From IMG/VR virus record IMGVR_UViG_3300026197_000002, positions 28,711 through 92,710 of that record: a stretch of 64,000 bases of DNA; one strand, given 5' to 3'. Position 1 is the stretch's first letter. Every line of letters starts with the position of its first letter. This stretch comes from a virus. The translations under genes and the position numbers were made by a program. Shown piece after piece: positions 1-9,500 of this stretch. The notes beneath the pieces were generated by a model. The model did no database searches. It was not told the DNA's origin and saw only the letters and a list, made by a program, of their open reading frames with translations.

Positions 1-19
1 AAACAATTATCCTCACACT

Positions 20-520
20 ATGTCTACATATTTATTATTACCTTTAGCAGGTCTTAGTAAAACCATGTTTAAGGGATTATATAACGTATATGTAGACCCT
101 GTTGAATTACAATTACATGTATTTTGTAAAGTGGAGAATAGTAAATATGATAATTATGTTAGAAAGTATAATCATATTATTGATAATACAACATACATTT
201 GTTATATTTATTCAATAAGGCAAAAGAATCATAAATACGCATTAAAACTTTTATCAGGTGAAGGAAGTAAGATACCATTAGCTATAAGAGATTATATAGC
301 ACAAAATAGTGGACTTACTTATAAGAAATATACAAAGAATGGTTATATATCAGATTATATAGTTTATTGTCTTATAGATAATAAAGAGTATTTAACAATA
401 ATATATGAGAAGTTTTTTCTACCAATGTATGATACAATAGAAGAAGCTGAAAATGAATTTTATAATTCAGAACTAATCCCTTATATTGAGGGTGATGAAT
501 ATATAAGTAATATACTATAA
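20..520 (+). CDS. hypothetical early protein, 166 aa
   Basis: I do not recognise this 166-residue protein. It is rich in Tyr, Ile and Asn, has no signal peptide or clear membrane segment, and its C-terminal third is acidic. It starts at the first ATG after a short AT-rich leader. The next gene begins 2 nt after its stop, so it is translated as part of a nine-gene rightward operon. The upstream part of the operon lies outside the window, so its promoter cannot be judged. Its place among small nucleotide-metabolism and zinc-ribbon genes suggests an early, non-virion role, which is inference only. Confidence 0.75.
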   Translation: MSTYLLLPLAGLSKTMFKGLYNVYVDPVELQLHVFCKVENSKYDNYVRKYNHIIDNTTYICYIYSIRQKNHKYALKLLSGEGSKIPLAIRDYIAQNSGLTYKKYTKNGYISDYIVYCLIDNKEYLTIIYEKFFLPMYDTIEEAENEFYNSELIPYIEGDEYISNIL

Positions 521-521
521 A

Positions 522-800
522 ATGAATAAACAACTTTATGTTTCAGATGTTATTATTAAAAATGATAATGATGAAATAATATTAAAATTAGAAACCTCTA
601 TAATAAAAGGAGGTTTCTTTACTATACTAGATGATGGTAATAGTAAACCTGCACAAGGGTTTACTACCAATATAGATGTAGCTAATAAATACGCTTATGG
701 ATTTATTGATAGAGGTAGAGAATATGGCTATGTAGAATATACACATTTACCATGTTTTAATCATAAAGATATATGGTTTAGATTAAATGATACAAATTAA
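522..800 (+). CDS. hypothetical early protein, 92 aa
   Basis: Unrecognised 92-residue soluble protein with alternating hydrophobic residues that suggest a small beta-rich fold. The ATG is 2 nt behind the previous stop, and its own stop overlaps the next start (TAATG), a typical translational coupling. The coding sequence contains a perfect 9-bp inverted repeat (590-598 with 610-618), one of several in this operon. No function can be assigned. Confidence 0.75.
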   Translation: MNKQLYVSDVIIKNDNDEIILKLETSIIKGGFFTILDDGNSKPAQGFTTNIDVANKYAYGFIDRGREYGYVEYTHLPCFNHKDIWFRLNDTN

Positions 801-1024
801 TGAAAAATAACACACACTATTCTCAAAAAGATAGTAATTATGAGCCTTATAAAGTCATATCTAAATGGAATTTGAATTTTAATTTAGGAAATGTTATTAA
901 ATATGTTGTAAGAGCTGGTAAAAAGAAGAATAATTCTTTGGAAGAAGATTTATTAAAAGCTAAACAGTATATTGATTTTGAATTAGAAATGTATTATAAT
1001 AATAAAGATAATGAAAAACAATAA
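800..1024 (+). CDS. DUF3310-family protein
   Basis: This 74-residue protein matches the DUF3310 pattern found in many phages: an N-terminal HYxxxxxxYEPYKVI segment (residues 6-20), then the helix motif GNVIKYVVRAGKK (residues 30-42), then EEDLLKAKQYIDFEL (49-62). Members have been linked to phage nucleotide kinase-like proteins such as T7 gp1.7, but no biochemical function can be read from this sequence. Its start overlaps the stop of the upstream gene, and its end overlaps the next gene by 14 nt. Proximity to a MazG-like gene fits a nucleotide-pool role, which is inference. Confidence 0.8.
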   Translation: MKNNTHYSQKDSNYEPYKVISKWNLNFNLGNVIKYVVRAGKKKNNSLEEDLLKAKQYIDFELEMYYNNKDNEKQ

Positions 1025-1193
1025 ATGTTTAAATTGTGGTAATGAAATTTATTCATTACTACCTAAAAAGTATTGTAATTCTAAATGTGGTTATAAATAT
1101 AGAAATAGAAATGTAAAAAAGAATAAAAAGTTAAGAGCTTATTCTTGGAAAAAACAATTTAATTATAAAAGTGAAAAGCAATGGAACAATTAA
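1011..1193 (+). CDS. small zinc-ribbon protein, 60 aa
   Basis: A 60-residue basic protein with a treble-clef-like cysteine pattern: C6-x2-C9 and C22-x3-C26. The remaining C-terminal half is strongly positive (KKNKKLRAYSWKKQ), which suggests nucleic-acid contact. It overlaps the DUF3310 gene by 14 nt and the following membrane-protein gene by 13 nt. The coding sequence includes a perfect 8-bp inverted repeat at 1039-1059. Zinc binding is inferred from cysteine spacing; the target is unknown. Confidence 0.75.
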   Translation: MKNNKCLNCGNEIYSLLPKKYCNSKCGYKYRNRNVKKNKKLRAYSWKKQFNYKSEKQWNN

Positions 1194-1687
1194 TTTATTT
1201 GGTACTAGGATTATTGGGATTTTCTATAATATCACTGTATCAAAAAATTAAAAATGCAGTATTTTATTTTAGAAATTATATAAATTCTAATAGTAACTTT
1301 ACTGATGAAGAATATCTAAATATTAGAGAAGATTTAATAGCTAATTATAATAATATACATATAATACAGATAGAACAAGATATTCTTATGAATATCTCGG
1401 TTATTCTAGTATCTCTAGCAGTATATCCTTTTGGTCAGTATAGTTGGTATAGTTTATTAATATTACCTTTTGGATTTTGTGTTATAAGTATATTTAATTA
1501 TATATCTCAAAGATATATTAATGTTGGTAACAACTTAGATATAAATTATGAACCTAAATATACTGAATATTTAGAAGGTAAATGGAGAGTTAAACTATTT
1601 AGAGGTAAATACGGTAGATTATTACTTGGTATATTATCTACTATATATCTTATAGTTATATTATTAATTTTTAATGTAATATTATAA
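1181..1687 (+). CDS. multi-pass membrane protein, 168 aa
   Basis: Unrecognised inner-membrane protein. Hydrophobic stretches appear near residues 3-20, about 67-85, about 88-108 and 147-167, so three or four membrane spans are likely, with a polar segment of about 40 residues after the first. There is no cleavable signal peptide. It overlaps the zinc-ribbon gene by 13 nt and shares an overlapping stop/start (TAATG) with the next gene. Phage membrane proteins in early operons may act in exclusion or envelope remodelling, but nothing here shows which. Confidence 0.75.
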   Translation: MEQLIYLVLGLLGFSIISLYQKIKNAVFYFRNYINSNSNFTDEEYLNIREDLIANYNNIHIIQIEQDILMNISVILVSLAVYPFGQYSWYSLLILPFGFCVISIFNYISQRYINVGNNLDINYEPKYTEYLEGKWRVKLFRGKYGRLLLGILSTIYLIVILLIFNVIL

Positions 1688-1953
1688 TGTGTAATCATAA
1701 ATATATTCCTACATATAAGAAATGGATACCTACAAAAGATGGAAACTATATTAAGAAATATAGAGTACTTATATGTGAGAAATGTGGTAAAGATAAAATA
1801 AGTAAATCTCCTGAATCTAAATATAAAATTTTAGATGAAGGACTTAAAAAGATATACGATAAAGTATCTGAAAAACAAGAAGCCGAGTATGTAAGAAATA
1901 CTCATAAATTATTAGATAAATTCAACAATAAAATAGGAGATTTAAAATTATGA
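1687..1953 (+). CDS. zinc-ribbon-like protein, 88 aa
   Basis: A basic 88-residue protein with an N-terminal half-ribbon (C2-x-H4 and C30-x2-C33, within ICEKCGKDKI) and a C-terminal helical, charged region. The cysteine/histidine spacing suggests a single zinc site. Start and stop both overlap the neighbouring genes by 1-4 nt, typical of coupled translation. Function is unknown; a nucleic-acid-binding regulator is a reasonable guess only. Confidence 0.7.
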   Translation: MCNHKYIPTYKKWIPTKDGNYIKKYRVLICEKCGKDKISKSPESKYKILDEGLKKIYDKVSEKQEAEYVRNTHKLLDKFNNKIGDLKL

Positions 1954-2393
1954 TAGTAAAAAAAGTAGAAGAATGGATGACTAAGTTTAATAGACCTTTC
2001 AATACAGATTCATCTAAAAAATTACAAGCAGCTTTTGAAATGTTTAAAGAAGAATATGAAGAATTATGTGAAGCAATAGCTAGGAATGATGAAATTGAAA
2101 TAATGGATGGTATAGCTGATTTATTATGGACAGTAATACAATATAGTTTTACCAAAGGTTATAACCCCACAGATTTAATAGATGCTGTATATGAAAGTAA
2201 TATGAGTAAACTTATTACTGATAAAGAGCAGGGGGAACTAGAAGTATCTAAGTACAACTTGAATAATCCAGAAGTTGAACAGGTATTTCTTGAATATGAT
2301 AATGATAAAGGTTATGGATACCTTAAACGTATTAGAGATGGTAAAATTAGAAAAACCTCTACATTTAAAGAACCTAAATTTATTACACCTTAA
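1950..2393 (+). CDS. MazG-like NTP pyrophosphohydrolase
   Basis: The N-terminal two thirds match the all-alpha NTP pyrophosphohydrolase (MazG) fold. The metal-binding motif KEEYEELCEAI (residues 33-43, acidic residues E34, E35, E37, E38) is followed by EIEIMDGIADLLW (48-60) with E50, D53 and D57. Enzymes of this family hydrolyse (d)NTPs to the monophosphate and pyrophosphate, and phage members are thought to adjust nucleotide or (p)ppGpp pools. Residues 100-147 form an extra C-terminal tail not typical of the minimal domain. The gene overlaps its upstream neighbour by 4 nt (ATGA). Confidence 0.82.
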   Translation: MIVKKVEEWMTKFNRPFNTDSSKKLQAAFEMFKEEYEELCEAIARNDEIEIMDGIADLLWTVIQYSFTKGYNPTDLIDAVYESNMSKLITDKEQGELEVSKYNLNNPEVEQVFLEYDNDKGYGYLKRIRDGKIRKTSTFKEPKFITP

Positions 2394-2394
2394 T

Positions 2395-2595
2395 ATGAGA
2401 ATTAGTAAAGTAATATTAGATAATCAAGATACTCCTGTTACTTGGGAGTATCTTAGATTTAAAGGTATTCCTGAAATGGACAGTGATTCCTTAGAAGGAA
2501 TCATGTTTAATCAAGGATTGGTGTTTAAGACAGGAATTATAATAGATAGTGAGTATATAGAAACTTGGAGAATCCACATAATAAACAATATATAA
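2395..2595 (+). CDS. hypothetical early protein, 66 aa
   Basis: Small unrecognised protein. A longer open frame extends upstream to 2275, but that part overlaps the MazG-like gene out of frame and looks like a shadow. The ATG at 2395, directly after the MazG-like stop at 2393, fits the coupled layout of the operon. The coding DNA carries two strong inverted repeats: 10 bp at 2426-2435/2445-2454 and 9 bp at 2484-2503. No domain was recognised. Confidence 0.7.
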   Translation: MRISKVILDNQDTPVTWEYLRFKGIPEMDSDSLEGIMFNQGLVFKTGIIIDSEYIETWRIHIINNI

Positions 2596-2596
2596 T

Positions 2597-3112
2597 ATGA
2601 TATTAGTAATATATGATAAGTTAAATGATTCAGCTGTTGGTGATAGAAAGTATATATTAGACGCTTTAAATAAACAGAACTATTATTTTGATGATAGTCG
2701 TGTAATTGATGTTGAAGAATTATTCAGAAGTATGTTAGGAGATATTTCATACTCATATTTTTATTTTAATGAGTTTGCAAGACATATAATAGAACATTAC
2801 CCTGAAGTTATATACAATAGAATACTTGAAAAATATACAGTATTTAAAGATTCTAAATTAATTACTAATGTAAGCAGTAGTTATGATTTTATAAATGATA
2901 AAATTGTAAAGGATAAAGTAGATTCTTCTTATAAAGAACCTCTTGTAATTCACCCTATTGTTGTTATAGATAGATATAATTATTTAAAAGATATATTTAA
3001 GTCTGAATATATATTAACATGTAAAATTGATTGCATAACTAATGGTAAATTAGTTATAGCTGAATTTAATAATAATTTGTTAAAATACTTTAATAAAAAA
3101 TTAGATGTATAA
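2597..3112 (+). CDS. hypothetical early protein, 171 aa
   Basis: Unrecognised 171-residue acidic protein, last gene of the rightward operon. No signal peptide, membrane segment or catalytic motif could be seen. It starts 2 nt after the preceding stop, and a terminator hairpin begins 8 nt after its own stop. The N-terminal MILVIYDKLND could form the first strand of an alpha/beta fold, but this is not enough to name a family. Confidence 0.72.
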   Translation: MILVIYDKLNDSAVGDRKYILDALNKQNYYFDDSRVIDVEELFRSMLGDISYSYFYFNEFARHIIEHYPEVIYNRILEKYTVFKDSKLITNVSSSYDFINDKIVKDKVDSSYKEPLVIHPIVVIDRYNYLKDIFKSEYILTCKIDCITNGKLVIAEFNNNLLKYFNKKLDV

Positions 3113-3119
3113 AATATAA

Positions 3120-3148
3120 AAGGAAGTTTAATAGACTTCCTTTTTTTT
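3120..3148. terminator. bidirectional intrinsic terminator
   Basis: An 8-bp perfect stem (3120-3127 with 3135-3142), 7-nt loop, followed on the plus strand by eight T. Read from the minus strand the same hairpin is followed by TTTTATATTT. It sits between convergent operons (plus-strand gene ending 3112, minus-strand gene ending 3176) and probably ends both. Confidence 0.9.
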
Positions 3149-3175
3149 AGACCATAGCTCTACTGTATATTAATA

Positions 3176-6100
3176 TTATCTTTTAATATATGATAAAGTT
3201 TCATCTACTTTAAATAATCTATCTACCTGATTTAATACAGGAATTAAATCTCCTGTTTCTTTCCATAACTTTAATTGACCAGCATATCTACCTCTTTCAT
3301 AAGTTTCAAAGATGTATCCAGGTGTATGAAAAGGATTTATAGTTCTATCTAGTAAATCCATAGTATCATCTAGTACGGTTATTGCAGCTGATGGAGTCTT
3401 TAATATTTTAAGAGCTTCCATAGGATTAGTAAATGCTGAAAATTCAGAATTTAATCTACGTACTTGATATTCTAAGAATTGTAAGAATTTCTTATCTTCA
3501 TCATCTCCCACACCTTCTGCTAATCCTGCTATTAACATACCTGCTAATATTGCAAATGTTGCATATTTTAATTCTGCTACAGTTTGCATAACTTTACGTT
3601 TTTTCCAAGTAGGTAATTCTTGCCAAGCCTTAGTTTTAGTTCTACCAAAAAACATTTTAAGTATTTCACCATCTTTTTTAACACTTTTTAAGAACTCTAA
3701 GGTTGCTATATACATACCACCTTCTTCTGACCTAAGATTTTGATTATATCTATCTTCACCATTATAGGTTAATTTAGCCCAACGTTTATCCCATCCAGGT
3801 TTTACCCACTTACGGAATAACATACCAAGTCTACCTAGAGAATACTGTTGCATTACAGTAAGGTCTTGGTATGAATAGTTACCATGATTCTGTCTATATA
3901 ATTCTTTTACACGTCTAGTAAATAAAGTCATTTGATAAGGGTCTACTTTTTCACCAGCTTCTACTTTCTCATATACTGATGGTAAACTATTAAATTCTTC
4001 TTTAATTCTAGCTTTACCTTCTTTACTAAATGGGTCAATACCTTGTATATCTGCCCATTCATCTGCTGATACTATTTTACCATTTTCTAATACTTTATGA
4101 GAGTTCATCATAGCCATTGCCATAGTTACTTGTATCTTATTCTCTCCCATAGATGATAAGAAATATAAAGTATCTGTTGATGTAAGAGATTTAGATACTC
4201 TATCTTCTGACATAGCTGTGCCAAATTCATTAAATTGTTGAATAATATCATGTTCCATCATCCATTTAGTAAAATTACTTTTAGGTACTCTTGTAAATTT
4301 ATCTTTAAACAAAGTTTTCATTTTACCAGCATATTGTTTATATGCTTTACGTAAATCTTTTTTATTATAAAATCTACCACCACTAGCTTCCATTCTATTC
4401 ATTAATGTACCCATTAATAGGTTATTAACTCCTGAAAACATATTAAACCCTAACCCTATAATAGATGTAAATTTAGCTACACCATCACCAATTTTAGGTA
4501 ATGATGTGAGTAATGGTTCTTTTTTATATACATATAGCCCAGAAGAACTATATATCATATTACCATCTGAATCATAACTTATAACTTTTTTATCTAAATC
4601 TTTTTTAATAGTATCAGGTAATTCAGATAAATTATCCTCCTTATTCCACACTACTCCTTTTTTTAAAGTAATAGTTTTACCAACTTTTTTACGTTCTCCA
4701 TACATCATCATATCAATAGCTTTAACTAGACGCTTGTAGGCTTTACTCTCAATACCTTGCATCTGTATAGGATTCCCAGATTGGTCAGTTTTACCATTGT
4801 ATTCCCTAGTAGACATTATATCTTTTAGAGTTTCCATTTCAGAATATACATTTAACATTTCTGAATAATTCTCACTCATTTGAGAAAATGATATTAATGA
4901 CTGAAATAAATCTAATGATACATCATTAGGACTTATATTATGCTTTTTATTGCCTATTGTAGATGTATATTTAATAGGTATAAATTTATGTTCTGTACCA
5001 TCAGCATTTACAAATACAAAATCTTTTTCATTATCTTTTCTAAATGTAAAGTTATCTAAGGCTGATTCTTTTATAGCTCCTAATTTCTTAGCACCTGATT
5101 CATCATATATACGGTCTGTTGAGTTTTTATATATAGGTATTAATTGGAAACCTCTTTTATATTGATTGGGTAAATGGTATTCTGCTAAACCTTTATTGAC
5201 TTTATATGCTACATAAAATCTAGCTTGTCCAGAGAATTTACCATCTTCTAATATTTCATCTATTGTTATACCTTTTTTTAAAGATTCCTCATTAGATTCG
5301 TATACCTTAGTTAATTCTTCTACTTCTTTTTTTAAATCATCATCTAATTCATTAGGTTTTTTAATAGCTCCTGTAAGTTTACCATCAGAATCTCTTGCTA
5401 ACATAAAATCATATAACTTTTCATGTTTTCTAACCCTAGTACTTTTACGTAAAGCATTATAAGCATCCCCTAATTCTCCATTAATAAGAGTTGTTACAAC
5501 TTTTTGATTAACTCTTTCTTTCTTAGACTGCATTATATTATTAACTATTTGTAATACTTGGTCAGGTGCAGTACCTAAACTATTACTCATATATGTTGCA
5601 TAGCTAATATCTTCTGTTGTAGATACCAATAATTGTTTAATATCTTTTTTATTAAGATTAGGGTTAAGATTATATGAATTAAGAAATGATGATATATGTT
5701 TAATTGCTAAACTCTTATAAATAGTACTCATCTTATTACTAAATTTAGCAGTATTCATTATAGCTTCTTCAGCAGTATTTTCCATATCACCTTTACCAAA
5801 CCCTTCTTTTTCATCCATTAACTCAAATAATTGCCCTGTATCTTGAAATAATACATTAGATTTATAAATATGAAACATCTTAGTAAATAATTGTCGTCTT
5901 TCATTATCTGTTAAATCTTCTCTCTTATATCTCTCATTAATTTCCATCAATTTCTCCATAGCAGATGCCGTGTATGTTTCAGCTAGTAATATATAGGAAT
6001 ATATAGCTTCATCTATGGATGCTGAATCTAATGCTTCTTCTGATTTTTCTACTAATTCTACTAATTCTTTTGGTGCATCACCTGAACTTTTTTCTACAAT

Positions 6101-6550
6101 TTTAATTTGGTTCTTTATTTTATTAATTCTAGTAAGTAATGAGTTTCGTTTTTCATTAAACCCTTCTAAATTATCTACTAACTTACTCACTGATGATTCA
6201 GTTATATTCTCTAATTCAACACCCGTAGCTAATAATGAAAAGTTTAATACATCTCCATAGTTGTTATATATAAGACCTTTTTCATAAGTAGGTAATTCAA
6301 ATTCTCCTTTATCACCTTTCCATTTTTGAAAAGCATGAGTTTCTACCAATGCAGCAGCTTTAGATATTACAGCATTAGTATCTATTAAATCTTTATAATC
6401 AGGTTTTGGTGTATCAGTAATACCAGCGGTCTTTAAGTCTTGATATTCTTGTTTAACTTCTCTATTATAATCTTCAATTTCTTTATTCTTTTTATCAAAA
6501 TCCTCTTTAATTGCTTTATAAAAAGGATGACTCATATTAGGACATTTCAT
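3176..6550 (-). CDS. large virion-associated protein downstream of the RNA polymerase polyprotein
   Basis: A 1124-residue protein, last in the leftward virion operon, 17 nt after the giant polymerase gene. The first third is charged and helical with coiled-coil character; a hydrophobic segment near residues 1000-1020 (FAILAGMLIAGLAEGV) could insert in a membrane. The C-terminal end, with NPFHTPGYIFETYERGRYAGQ, resembles tails of large phage polyvalent or ejection proteins. In crAss-like phages the genes here encode cargo proteins packaged in the virion with the polymerase. I infer it is a cargo/ejection protein; no enzyme motif was seen. Confidence 0.7.
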   Translation of the reverse strand: MKCPNMSHPFYKAIKEDFDKKNKEIEDYNREVKQEYQDLKTAGITDTPKPDYKDLIDTNAVISKAAALVETHAFQKWKGDKGEFELPTYEKGLIYNNYGDVLNFSLLATGVELENITESSVSKLVDNLEGFNEKRNSLLTRINKIKNQIKIVEKSSGDAPKELVELVEKSEEALDSASIDEAIYSYILLAETYTASAMEKLMEINERYKREDLTDNERRQLFTKMFHIYKSNVLFQDTGQLFELMDEKEGFGKGDMENTAEEAIMNTAKFSNKMSTIYKSLAIKHISSFLNSYNLNPNLNKKDIKQLLVSTTEDISYATYMSNSLGTAPDQVLQIVNNIMQSKKERVNQKVVTTLINGELGDAYNALRKSTRVRKHEKLYDFMLARDSDGKLTGAIKKPNELDDDLKKEVEELTKVYESNEESLKKGITIDEILEDGKFSGQARFYVAYKVNKGLAEYHLPNQYKRGFQLIPIYKNSTDRIYDESGAKKLGAIKESALDNFTFRKDNEKDFVFVNADGTEHKFIPIKYTSTIGNKKHNISPNDVSLDLFQSLISFSQMSENYSEMLNVYSEMETLKDIMSTREYNGKTDQSGNPIQMQGIESKAYKRLVKAIDMMMYGERKKVGKTITLKKGVVWNKEDNLSELPDTIKKDLDKKVISYDSDGNMIYSSSGLYVYKKEPLLTSLPKIGDGVAKFTSIIGLGFNMFSGVNNLLMGTLMNRMEASGGRFYNKKDLRKAYKQYAGKMKTLFKDKFTRVPKSNFTKWMMEHDIIQQFNEFGTAMSEDRVSKSLTSTDTLYFLSSMGENKIQVTMAMAMMNSHKVLENGKIVSADEWADIQGIDPFSKEGKARIKEEFNSLPSVYEKVEAGEKVDPYQMTLFTRRVKELYRQNHGNYSYQDLTVMQQYSLGRLGMLFRKWVKPGWDKRWAKLTYNGEDRYNQNLRSEEGGMYIATLEFLKSVKKDGEILKMFFGRTKTKAWQELPTWKKRKVMQTVAELKYATFAILAGMLIAGLAEGVGDDEDKKFLQFLEYQVRRLNSEFSAFTNPMEALKILKTPSAAITVLDDTMDLLDRTINPFHTPGYIFETYERGRYAGQLKLWKETGDLIPVLNQVDRLFKVDETLSYIKR

Positions 6551-6567
6551 ACATTTAATTTATTAAG

Positions 6568-9500
6568 TTAAAAACAATTCTTTAATATTTCATCAGCTTT
6601 ATTATTCAGGTTATTCCAGCCTTTTTCAGATAAATCTAGGGTACTCCTGCTGTTTATATAATTCTTCAAGTATGTTACAGGAGATAAATTATTAGATTCT
6701 ATATAGGTATCATAACTAGGTAATTCTTTTGGATTTAATCCTTCAAAACTATTAGCTACTTCTTGTACTACTTTATTATATGATTTCTCATCAGCTTGTA
6801 CTTCTGATGATTGTGGAGGTGTATAATTTTCAGGTACAGATGTACTATAATTTTTAACTTGTGATGTACCTAATGGTTGTACTGTGGTATATTTAAGTTT
6901 TAAAGAATCCATAGCTTGCAAAGAATATTCAGGCATACCTGTAAAGTTAGCTACTGTATAATATACTATTGGTAATTCCTTTGGTAAATTATTAAAATCA
7001 TAGAGTTCAACAAATTCTCTATTCTTTTTTTGTCTAAGGAATTGTTCAGGAAAATTACCAATAATTGATTCTATATCATTAATACTATCTGACATAAGTC
7101 CTATAAAATCTTCAGCAGGTATTAATTCAATAAATGACCTAAATGTATTACCTACACCATTTTGTGATAAATTAACTGCTATTAAATCTTTATATAATTC
7201 AGGATTAATTTCAGATAATTCTCTCATAGAATCTATTAATTTGTTGGCTTCAATAGAGTCTAATTTCCTATTAGTAAACTTAATTAAATCCTTACCTTCT
7301 TTATTATAATTAAGTTGAACATCTAATGAGTTAAAGAAGTCATTATTTTTATATGTATCATTTTGTCGTAATGCTATAATACGTTTTCCTAAAGAATCTT
7401 CATTAGCACTATCCAATAAGACTTTCCCCCTAGTCATAAAATCTCTCTTATTATATTCTAATAAGTACTGTTTAAAATCATCATTAATAGTTTTAACTAA
7501 TTTCTCTGCATTATATCCTTTTTGAAATTTAGCATTATCTTCTATAAATTTAATAGTATTACGATATGCTGATTTATTAAACATCTTGTAATACCCTGCC
7601 AATGCTTTTTTACCCTCATAAACTATAGAATTAGCTTTACTAACTGTTGAATAGTTTTGAACGTCTTTTAACCCTGAAAAGTTTTCAAAAGCAGGGTCTA
7701 ACATATCCTCCGTAGCTTTATGTAAAGTATACATATCTTTTCTAAATCCTTTTGTATCAGCATTTATACCACTCATAACTTTTGATAAATTAGAACTTAT
7801 CCTATTCATATTATCATAAATATATATCATAGTTCTAGCATCAGATGAATCAATTTCAGAACCTTTTAACATAGAATCTAAAACAGAATCCATATCATTA
7901 TAATCTTTTATAGGAGTTTTAAGATTAGCATTATATTTACTCAATACTTTATTTCTAACAGCAGATGGTACTAAGCTAGTAAGTTCTGATTCAGCATCTC
8001 TTTTAGCTTTTGCATAATCTCTAATAACAGGATTTCTCATAAACTTAGCAGCTACTAATGGAGATATTCCCATTCTTATCATACTATAAAATACACCAGC
8101 TGTTGTAGGAGATACATTTAGGTAAAAGATATAAGGGTCTTTTGCAACATCTACTGCTGAATTAAGTAATGCCGATAATGTTTCAGATATAAGATTACCA
8201 TCTACATCTATTGCTCCTGAAAATATAGGATTACCTTCTTCATCTTTATTATAATTAAAAGGTATTGTAAATAGTTTTTTAGTCTTTTTATTTCTAAGAC
8301 TTTCAATATCAAACTTAATATCATAATTACTAAACAATGCGTGAGATGTACCGTGTAATGCACCAATACCTATAAGCTCTTTACCCGCTAAGAAATTACT
8401 AAATAATCCATCTTGTGTAGATACACTGAATAATTGATTCATTGAAATTTTATCATAAGCACCGTCTATCTCACTCTTTGGTTTACCTAATTCAAGACTT
8501 CTAATTTCTTTAACTATATCTTTCATATTATCATCTGATATAGGTGACATAAGTTGTCTTACATTTTCAGGTAATTCCATAATTTCTTTTTGCAATTCTA
8601 ACATTCTATTTTGTGCAGATTTCCTATTCATTTTAGGATTAATAGGATTTCTTTTAGATATTTCACTAAGAGAATCTCTTATAGCTTTATTATATTTTTC
8701 TTGATTAAGTTGAGCAGGACTAAGAGGTTTTGATTCATTTTTAGTCCAAACTCCCAATACTTGCCCATCAACTGTTTGCTCTGAATAGTTATATCCTTCA
8801 AATTTTAAATTTTCATATAATCGTTTTTCACCTGAATTGTATAAACCATATTCTTTTTCAAATTCATCAGAAGATAAATCAATAGGTCTTTGTTGTTTAG
8901 TTCTAGGATTGTAATGAATATAATCTTCATTATCAGTTATCAAAGTAGCCCCTGCTTCTAAGGCTTTTAATGCTTCTGTTATAGTTTTATATTGTTGTTC
9001 TTTTCTAATCTGATTGTTACCTCTTTTACCACCAATAGATACAAATATTACATCATTAGAAGAATAATTACCTGTATTAGCATATTTACCTGCTTGTTGC
9101 CTGTATAACTCTGTAGAACTATTTGGGATACCTTCTCCAAAACCTATAAATTGTGTAGCTACACTTGCTTTTATAGCAGCTTTATTATCAGCATATTGTT
9201 TTGGTTTTACAGTAAATAAATTCTTTTTTGTTAAAGGTTTTTGTTGATTTTTAGAAGAGTTATTATTATACTCTTGATTACTCTGGTCAGAACTAGGAGA
9301 TTCTTTTTTAATTTGTAAATCATTCAAATCTTGTCTTGTTAAAAAAGCATCAGTTAGTACCTTAGTTAATTGTTCTTTTTCTAATTTAGATAACTTTTTT
9401 AAATCTCCTAATAACCAATTAACAAACTTTGTCCACCAAGACCATGCTTCACCTTTTTGTTTAACAGCTTGTTCACCTATAGCTTGGACTAAAGATTCTT

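Noticed and set aside
2275-2394. N-terminal extension of the 66-residue gene
   Set aside because: It overlaps the MazG-like gene out of frame; the ATG at 2395 right after that gene's stop is better.
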